Source: WHSW01 sp963781265
GTDB taxonomy: Bacteria; Actinomycetota; Thermoleophilia; Solirubrobacterales; 70-9
Direction of reading: 5' to 3'
NCBI GenBank assembly: GCA_963781265.1
Contig: CAWAFH010000007.1
Location: 1 to 64,000, forward strand
DNA length: 64,000 bases
This document shows, in pieces, positions 59,126 through 64,000 of this stretch. Positions within the stretch are counted from its first letter, which is position 1; every line of letters starts with the position of its first letter. A program made the position numbers and the translations under genes. The notes under the pieces are model-generated. The model was not told the DNA's origin. It worked only from the letters and a program-made list of their open reading frames with translations, and did no database searches.

Positions 59126-60505
59126 ATGCCCCGCTTCGAAGGGCCGCCCGACCCACTGTTCGCGCGCATCAACGCCTCGATCGGCTTCGACCGGCGCCTC
59201 TGGCGCGAGGACATCGAGGGATCGCGCGCGCACGCCGCGGGGCTCGAGCGCGCCGGGGTGATCACCGCCGATGAGCTCGCGGAGCTCGAGCGCGGGCTCG
59301 GGCTGGTCGCCGCCGAGCTCGAGCGCGGCGAGTTCGACTTCCGACCCGACGACGAGGACATCCACATGGCGGTCGAGCGGCGGCTCACCGAGCTGGTCGG
59401 GACGGTCGGCGGCAAGCTGCACACCGGCCGCTCGCGCAACGACCAGGTCGCCACCGATCTGGCCCTGTTCGTCCGCGCCCGGGCCGCCCGCGCCCGCGAG
59501 CTGGTCGGCGCGCTCATGGCCAGGCTGCTGGCGCTCGCCGAGGCCCACCGCGACTGGCGGATGCCGGGATACACCCACCTCCAGCGCGCCCAGCCGGTCT
59601 ACCTCGGGCACCACCTGCTCGCCTATTTCTGGATGCTCGAGCGCGACGCGATCCGGTTCGAGTCCGCCGCCGCATCGGCGATGGCGATGCCGCTCGGCTC
59701 CGGGGCGCTCGCCGGGCTCAACTGGGAGCTCGACCGCGAGGCCACCGCCGCCGAGCTCGGGTTCGCGCGTCCGTCGCCGAACTCGATCGACGCGGTCTCG
59801 AACCGCGACTTCGCGCTCGACTACCTCTACGCGGCGAGCGTCTGCGCGACCCACCTCTCGCGGCTCGGCTCGGAGATCGTGATCTGGTCGAGCCAGGAGT
59901 TCGGGTTCTGCGAGCCCGACGACCGGTTCTCCTCCGGTTCGAGCCTGATGCCGCAGAAGAAGAACCCCGACGCCGCCGAGCTGCTGCGGGCCAAGTCGCC
60001 CCGGGTGGGCGCGTCGCTCGCCACCCTGCTCGGGGTTCTCCACGCGCTCCCGCTCGCCTACTCGAAGGACCTCCAGGAGGACAAGGAGGCGCTGTTCGAC
60101 GCGGTCGACACGCTCGAGACCTGCCTCGAGGCCGCCGAGCGGCTGCTCGCCGGGCTGCGCTTCGACCGCGACCGCCTCGCCGGCGCCGCCGCGGACGAGA
60201 TGGTCGCGGCGACCGACATCGCCGATCTGCTGGTCCGCAAGGGGATGCCGTTTCGAGAGGCCCACGGGGTCGTCGGCGGCCTGGTCCGCGCAGCGATCGA
60301 GGCCGACAAGCCGCTCTCGGAGCTCGATCGCGAGGAGCTCGCCGGCCACTCGGAGCTGCTCGATGACGAGTATTACGAGGTCCTCGGCCAGGGCGCCTGG
60401 CTCGATTCGAAGCTGTCGACCGGCGGCACCTCGGCGGCCCGGCTCTCCGACCAGCTCGAGGCCGCGCGCCGGGTGGTCGAGGGGCTCGAAGCAGCGGCGC
60501 CGTGA
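59126..60505 (+). CDS. argH: Argininosuccinate lyase
   Basis: It splits argininosuccinate to arginine and fumarate. The 459-residue protein has 'FARINASIGFDRRLWREDIEGSRAHA', 'EDIHMAVERRLTELVG', 'KLHTGRSRNDQVATDLALF', 'GYTHLQRAQPV' with the catalytic His, and the superfamily signature 'GSSLMPQKKNPD'. It stands apart from other arg genes and overlaps mpg by four bases. Confidence 0.96.
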   Translation: MPRFEGPPDPLFARINASIGFDRRLWREDIEGSRAHAAGLERAGVITADELAELERGLGLVAAELERGEFDFRPDDEDIHMAVERRLTELVGTVGGKLHTGRSRNDQVATDLALFVRARAARARELVGALMARLLALAEAHRDWRMPGYTHLQRAQPVYLGHHLLAYFWMLERDAIRFESAAASAMAMPLGSGALAGLNWELDREATAAELGFARPSPNSIDAVSNRDFALDYLYAASVCATHLSRLGSEIVIWSSQEFGFCEPDDRFSSGSSLMPQKKNPDAAELLRAKSPRVGASLATLLGVLHALPLAYSKDLQEDKEALFDAVDTLETCLEAAERLLAGLRFDRDRLAGAAADEMVAATDIADLLVRKGMPFREAHGVVGGLVRAAIEADKPLSELDREELAGHSELLDDEYYEVLGQGAWLDSKLSTGGTSAARLSDQLEAARRVVEGLEAAAP

Positions 60506-61080
60506 GCGGGCTCGGCGCCGACTTCTTCGATCGCTCGGTCCACGACGTCGCCCGCGAGCTGATCGGCTGCGAGCTGCTGGTCGACGGCGTCGGCGGGGTG
60601 ATCGTCGAGACGGAGAGCTACGAGCGCGATGACCCGGCCTGTCACGCCTATGCCGGTCTGACGCCGCGCACCGCGACCCTGTTCGGTCCGCCCGGCCGCG
60701 CCTACGTCTACCTGTCCTATGGCATCCACAGCCTCCTGAACGCCGTCTGCGAGCCCGACGGCAGTGCCGCGGCGGTGCTGATCAGGGCGCTGGAGCCGAC
60801 CGAGGGCCTCGCGGCGATGCGCCGGCGCCGCTCGCGCGCCGACGCGCGCGAGCTCTGCTCGGGTCCCGGCAAGCTCACCGAGGCGCTCGGGGTCGGCCTC
60901 GTCGACAACGAGAAGCCGCTCGACCGGGCGCCGTTCGAGGTTCGCGCCGGGGAGCCGAGGGCGGTCGTGACCGGGCCCCGGGTCGGGATCACGAAGGCGA
61001 CCGAGCTGCCGTGGCGCTTCTGCGCGGCCGACAGCCGCTTTCTCTCGCAGCCGGCGGCGATCGCCGGCCGGGCCGCCTAA
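60502..61080 (+). CDS. mpg: 3-Methyladenine DNA glycosylase (AAG/MPG family)
   Basis: A base-excision enzyme removing alkylated and deaminated purines. The 192-residue protein has 'ADFFDRSVHDVARELIGCEL', the catalytic Glu in 'IVETESYERDDPACHAYAG', 'TLFGPPGRAYVYLSYGIHSLLNAVC' and 'LCSGPGKLTEALGV'. The length is normal. Its stop shares bases with the convergent penicillin-binding protein gene. Confidence 0.93.
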   Translation: MSGLGADFFDRSVHDVARELIGCELLVDGVGGVIVETESYERDDPACHAYAGLTPRTATLFGPPGRAYVYLSYGIHSLLNAVCEPDGSAAAVLIRALEPTEGLAAMRRRRSRADARELCSGPGKLTEALGVGLVDNEKPLDRAPFEVRAGEPRAVVTGPRVGITKATELPWRFCAADSRFLSQPAAIAGRAA

Positions 61081-63590
61081 CCGGCGCTGACGCCGCCGCC
61101 GGCCGGCGCCGGCGCGGTTCCGCCGCCGCCGCCGGTGTCCGGGGCGGGGGTCGCCGGAGCGGCCGGGGCGCTCTCCTCGGGCGCCGGCGCGGGCGCCGCC
61201 GGGGCGGCCGACTCGGTCACCGGGGGCGCCGCTTCGGTGCTCTCCGCCACCGGGGGCGCCGCGGACTCGTCGGTCGAGGTGGCGGGCTCGTCGGACCCGC
61301 TGGCGGCGCGATGGCCGGCCTGGACCTCGTCGTAGGCCGTCGCGATCTGGGAGAAGATCAGCGCCGGGAAGGTGCCGCCGTCGACCGGGCCGCCGGCGAA
61401 CTCCGTCTCCATCGGGGTCACCGTGTCGCGGTAGCCGATCCAGATGCACGCCGTGATCTCCGGCGTGGCGCCGCAGAACCAGGCGTCGCCGTTGTCATCG
61501 GTGGTCCCCGTCTTGCCCCAGGTCGGGTCGCTGTTCTGGGCGCGCTCGCCGGTTCCGGAGCTGACCACGGTCGAGAGCACGTCCTTGGCGGTCTGGGCGA
61601 CGGTCGGGTCGACCACCTGCTTGGCGACCAGCTTGTTGACGCCGCTGGCCCCCGTCTGGTCGGGCACCGGGTCGCCCTCCTGGTAGCAGTCCGGTGGGTT
61701 CGCGCAGCCGTCGCCATCGGTGACGTCGAGGATGCCGACCGGGCCGCCGGAGTTCGACGCCATCGTGCCGGAGAGCCGCCTGCCGTCGGCGGCGAGCGTG
61801 TTGTAGGCGTGGGCCATCTCGAGCGAGGTGACCCCGGTCTCGAGCCCGCCGAGGATCAGCGCCGGGTTGTAGGGCTGCCACGGCCCGCCCTCGACCGAGT
61901 ACTCGTAGCCCTTGGTCGAGCCGAGGTCGGTCTCGATCCCCATCTTGTTCGCGGTCGCGGCGACGTTCTGGACTCCGACCTGGGTGCCGAGCTGTGAGTA
62001 CACGGAGTTGTCGGAGTACGTCGTGCCGCTCAGGATCGAGGCGGAGCCGAGGTAGTTGTCGTCGTAGTTGTTGACCCGGAACAGGTCGGGGACGACCTTG
62101 TCGCCCTTGCCGTTCTGCTTCGCCACCTTGATCCGGAACGGGATCTGCTGCGGCGCGGAGGTGAACACCTCGTCGGTCGATCGGCCCTGCTCGAGGGCGG
62201 TCACCAGCGTGAACGGCTTGAAGGAGGACCCGGGCTGGCGGTGCCCGTTGGTCGCGAGGTTGAACGGCGACTCCTGATAGTTGGAGCCGCCGACCATCGC
62301 GAGCACGGCGCCGCTCTCGTTGTCGAGAACCACGGCCGAGGCGGTCGGCGGGATCCCGGCAAGGGTCGACTGGATGATCTCCTGGACGCGGTTCTGGAAC
62401 TCGAGGTCGAGCGACGACTTGATCTGCAGGCCGCCGCCGAAGGCCTCCCCGGCCCCGTAGCGGTCAACCAGCTGCTGGCGCAGCCACGAGGTGAAGTAGG
62501 GCGCGGCGGAGTTCTCGGCCGGCGGCTGAATCTGCTTCGCGGTCGGGATCGGCCGGGCGCTGTACGCCGTGTACTCCTCGTCGGTGATGTACCCCTCGTC
62601 GCGCATGTTCGCGAGCACCTGGTTGCGGCGCGCGGCCGCGTTCTCCGGGAAGTTGCGCGGTGAGTACGCGCTCGGGGAGGAGATGATCCCGGCGAGCATC
62701 GCCGCCTCCCACGGCAGCAGCTGCGACGCGCACGAGTCGGCGGCCTCGCCCACGCCGCAACCGGGGTGGTTGTAGCCGAAGTAGGTGCGGGCGGCGGCCT
62801 CGATCCCGGTCGCGCCCTCGCCGAAGTAGATCTCGTTCAGGTACTCGGTGAGGATCTTGTCCTTCGACCATTGTCGTTCCAGGTGGTAGGCGAGCGCCGC
62901 CTCGCGCAGCTTCTGGAACACGGTCCGGCTGTCCTGCGCGGCGAGCGCGTTCTTGACGAACTGCTGGGTGATCGTCGAGGCACCCTGCTGGGCCGAACCC
63001 GAGGTGACGTCCTGCCACACGGCTCGTGCGATCCCCTGGAAGTCGACCCCGTCGTGCTCGTAGAAGCGGCGGTCCTCGATCGCGACCACGGCCTCCTTCA
63101 TCACCGGCGAGATCTCGTCCGAGGACAGCAGGATGCGGCCCTGGTTGTTCGTCAGCGTGGCGAGCTTGTTGCCGTAGGAGTCGTAGACGACCGAGTTCTC
63201 GGCGAGCTTGTATTGCTCGCGGTTCTCGAGCGAGGGCAGGTCCTGCGCGACGGCCATCATGATCCCGAAGATCCAGGAGACGAAGGCGAGCGCGGTGAGC
63301 CCGAGGATGACGAAGGCGAAGCGCAGCTTGCGCAGCTTCGGCTTGGTGCGCTGATCGCCGTCGTCGGGCCCGGGCGGCTGCGGGAGCAGCTTGCGCGCGC
63401 GCCGCTTGCGCTTCGGCTCCGGCTTGCCGCCGAGCGACTTCTCGCGCTCCCGAATCCGGGCCTCGGCGCGGTCGCGCTTGCGCTGCTGGCGGGCCGCCTT
63501 CGCGGCCGCGCGATCGGTCGCCGAGCGCGCTCGGCGGCGTCGCTTCGGCCCGTCGCCGTTCGCGGATTCGTTGTCGGATCCAGAGTCCAT
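61077..63590 (-). CDS. Class A penicillin-binding protein (transglycosylase/transpeptidase)
   Basis: An 837-residue bifunctional peptidoglycan synthase. The basic cytoplasmic N-terminus (residues 1-90, Lys/Arg-rich) precedes one membrane helix (91-115). The GT51 domain has the catalytic Glu in 'VAIEDRRFYEHDGVDFQG' and 'GASTITQQFVKN'. The transpeptidase domain has the nucleophile in 'PGSSFKPFTL', 'TYSDNSVY' (SxN) and 'WGKTGTTDDNGDAWF'. The tail after residue 760 is Ala/Pro/Glu-rich and probably disordered. 'CANPPDC' suggests an extracytoplasmic disulfide. Confidence 0.94.
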   Translation of the reverse strand: MDSGSDNESANGDGPKRRRRARSATDRAAAKAARQQRKRDRAEARIREREKSLGGKPEPKRKRRARKLLPQPPGPDDGDQRTKPKLRKLRFAFVILGLTALAFVSWIFGIMMAVAQDLPSLENREQYKLAENSVVYDSYGNKLATLTNNQGRILLSSDEISPVMKEAVVAIEDRRFYEHDGVDFQGIARAVWQDVTSGSAQQGASTITQQFVKNALAAQDSRTVFQKLREAALAYHLERQWSKDKILTEYLNEIYFGEGATGIEAAARTYFGYNHPGCGVGEAADSCASQLLPWEAAMLAGIISSPSAYSPRNFPENAAARRNQVLANMRDEGYITDEEYTAYSARPIPTAKQIQPPAENSAAPYFTSWLRQQLVDRYGAGEAFGGGLQIKSSLDLEFQNRVQEIIQSTLAGIPPTASAVVLDNESGAVLAMVGGSNYQESPFNLATNGHRQPGSSFKPFTLVTALEQGRSTDEVFTSAPQQIPFRIKVAKQNGKGDKVVPDLFRVNNYDDNYLGSASILSGTTYSDNSVYSQLGTQVGVQNVAATANKMGIETDLGSTKGYEYSVEGGPWQPYNPALILGGLETGVTSLEMAHAYNTLAADGRRLSGTMASNSGGPVGILDVTDGDGCANPPDCYQEGDPVPDQTGASGVNKLVAKQVVDPTVAQTAKDVLSTVVSSGTGERAQNSDPTWGKTGTTDDNGDAWFCGATPEITACIWIGYRDTVTPMETEFAGGPVDGGTFPALIFSQIATAYDEVQAGHRAASGSDEPATSTDESAAPPVAESTEAAPPVTESAAPAAPAPAPEESAPAAPATPAPDTGGGGGTAPAPAGGGVSAG

Positions 63591-63740
63591 GCAAAGACCT
63601 CAGGGCTTGGATGCTTGCCCGATTGGAGCGGCTCGAGCGCCGCCGCGGCCGTCTCGTCAGGCTCCCGACCGCCTGCACGGAGCGCCTCGGATCGCGTTGG
63701 AAGAGCGGAGGCGATCCCCTGTTCAGCCGGGCGCGGAGTC

Positions 63741-63746
63741 TAGCAT
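63741..63746 (+). promoter_or_regulatory. Leaderless -10 box (TAGCAT) of tyrS
   Basis: TAGCAT ends seven bases before the GTG start of tyrS. The 163-base divergent gap upstream shows no T-box sequence or other recognisable RNA element. Confidence 0.5.
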
Positions 63747-63753
63747 TGCCCCT

Positions 63754-64000
63754 GTGACGTCCCCGCCGCCCGAGACCGCCTCCGAGGCGGCGACGCTGGA
63801 GCCCCTGCTTCGCGGTGCGGTGGACGTCCTGCCGGCCGGCAGGCTGGCCGAGCAGCTCGACGCCGGCCGTTCGCTGCGGCTGAAGCTCGGCGTCGACCCG
63901 ACCAGTCCGGACATCCACCTCGGCCACTGCGTGGTGCTGACCAAGCTGCGCGCCTTCCAGGACGCCGGCCACACCGTGGTCCTGATCATCGGCGACTACA
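63754..64000 (+). CDS. tyrS: Tyrosyl-tRNA synthetase, N-terminal part (cut by window end)
   Basis: The first 82 residues are present. After an Ala/Glu/Pro-rich lead, 'RSLRLKLGVDPTSPDIHLGH' carries the class I HxGH motif (His55-His58) in the context used by bacterial TyrRS of the TyrZ-like type, followed by 'VVLTKLRAFQDAGHTVVLIIGDY'. The order argH-mpg-...-tyrS is familiar from actinobacteria. The catalytic KMSKS part lies beyond the window. Confidence 0.88.
   Translation, partial: MTSPPPETASEAATLEPLLRGAVDVLPAGRLAEQLDAGRSLRLKLGVDPTSPDIHLGHCVVLTKLRAFQDAGHTVVLIIGDY

Noticed and set aside
63591..63753. T-box or other riboswitch before tyrS
   Set aside because: No T-box core sequence or specifier-like stem is visible, and a leaderless -10 box sits seven bases before the GTG.

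Overview
The window is 64 kb of bacterial chromosome with very high G+C content. It most likely comes from an actinobacterium of the class Thermoleophilia (Solirubrobacterales or a relative). The support is inferential. Genes are dense with GTG starts and 1-4 nt stop/start overlaps. The exported protein near 3.4-4.0 kb opens with a 'YANVVSTVALFLAL' leader that I associate with Solirubrobacterales. At least fifteen genes carry a TANNNT box 5-9 nt before the start codon with no Shine-Dalgarno, which is the signature of leaderless actinobacterial mRNAs. I found no rRNA, tRNA, CRISPR array, transposase, integrase or phage gene.

Layout. 0-2.7 kb: a lower-G+C, tandemly duplicated block of small NTF2-like (SnoaL-like) and SRPBCC genes on the minus strand; one copy is intact and the other is riddled with small indels. 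2.7-5.1 kb: a small GST/glutaredoxin-like protein, a zinc-ribbon protein, an exported protein and two lipoproteins. 5.1-10.6 kb: cysK-cysE, a UvrD/PcrA helicase, folD and a membrane protein. 10.7-14.1 kb: gatC-gatA-(zincin)-gatB. 14.1-18.5 kb: a type II NADH dehydrogenase behind a perfect inverted repeat, then a DUF2304-GT2 glycosyltransferase divergent from a UDP-sulfoquinovose synthase homologue (sqdB). 18.5-20.8 kb: ilvB-ilvN. 20.8-28.4 kb: the classical menaquinone genes menF, menD, menC, menA, menB and menE, with menA split by one extra base. 28.8-36.7 kb: ilvC, serC-serA and assorted enzymes and membrane proteins. 36.7-39.6 kb: an AI-2E-family permease and leuA behind a leucine-rich leader peptide. 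39.6-45.9 kb: an SDR, an FAD oxidase divergent from a LuxR-type ATPase regulator, DUF4242 and an XRE-cupin regulator. 45.9-49.8 kb: leuC-leuD-methyltransferase-leuB. 49.8-53.5 kb: a cNMP-binding protein convergent with a nucleotide-cyclase/ATPase protein. 53.5-58 kb: ilvE, cimA, a DegT-type aminotransferase and an HD protein. 58-64 kb: a serine hydrolase, argH, mpg, a class A penicillin-binding protein and the start of tyrS.

How it works together. Branched-chain amino acid synthesis dominates: acetolactate synthase, ketol-acid reductoisomerase, the full leucine branch (leuA, leuCD, leuB), the transaminase ilvE, and citramalate synthase cimA, which allows isoleucine synthesis from pyruvate without threonine. 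ilvD and ilvA are not in the window. The menaquinone genes and the NADH:quinone oxidoreductase supply and use the respiratory quinone. gatCAB implies indirect charging of Gln- and/or Asn-tRNA.

The most interesting non-coding signals are the leuA leader, whose Leu-codon run is complementary to the leuA Shine-Dalgarno; a second candidate leader with two overlapping hairpins before cimA; a four-segment hairpin before ilvB; and the leuB start, which appears to be CTG with a well-placed Shine-Dalgarno. All family assignments were made by eye from translated sequence; no database search was run.
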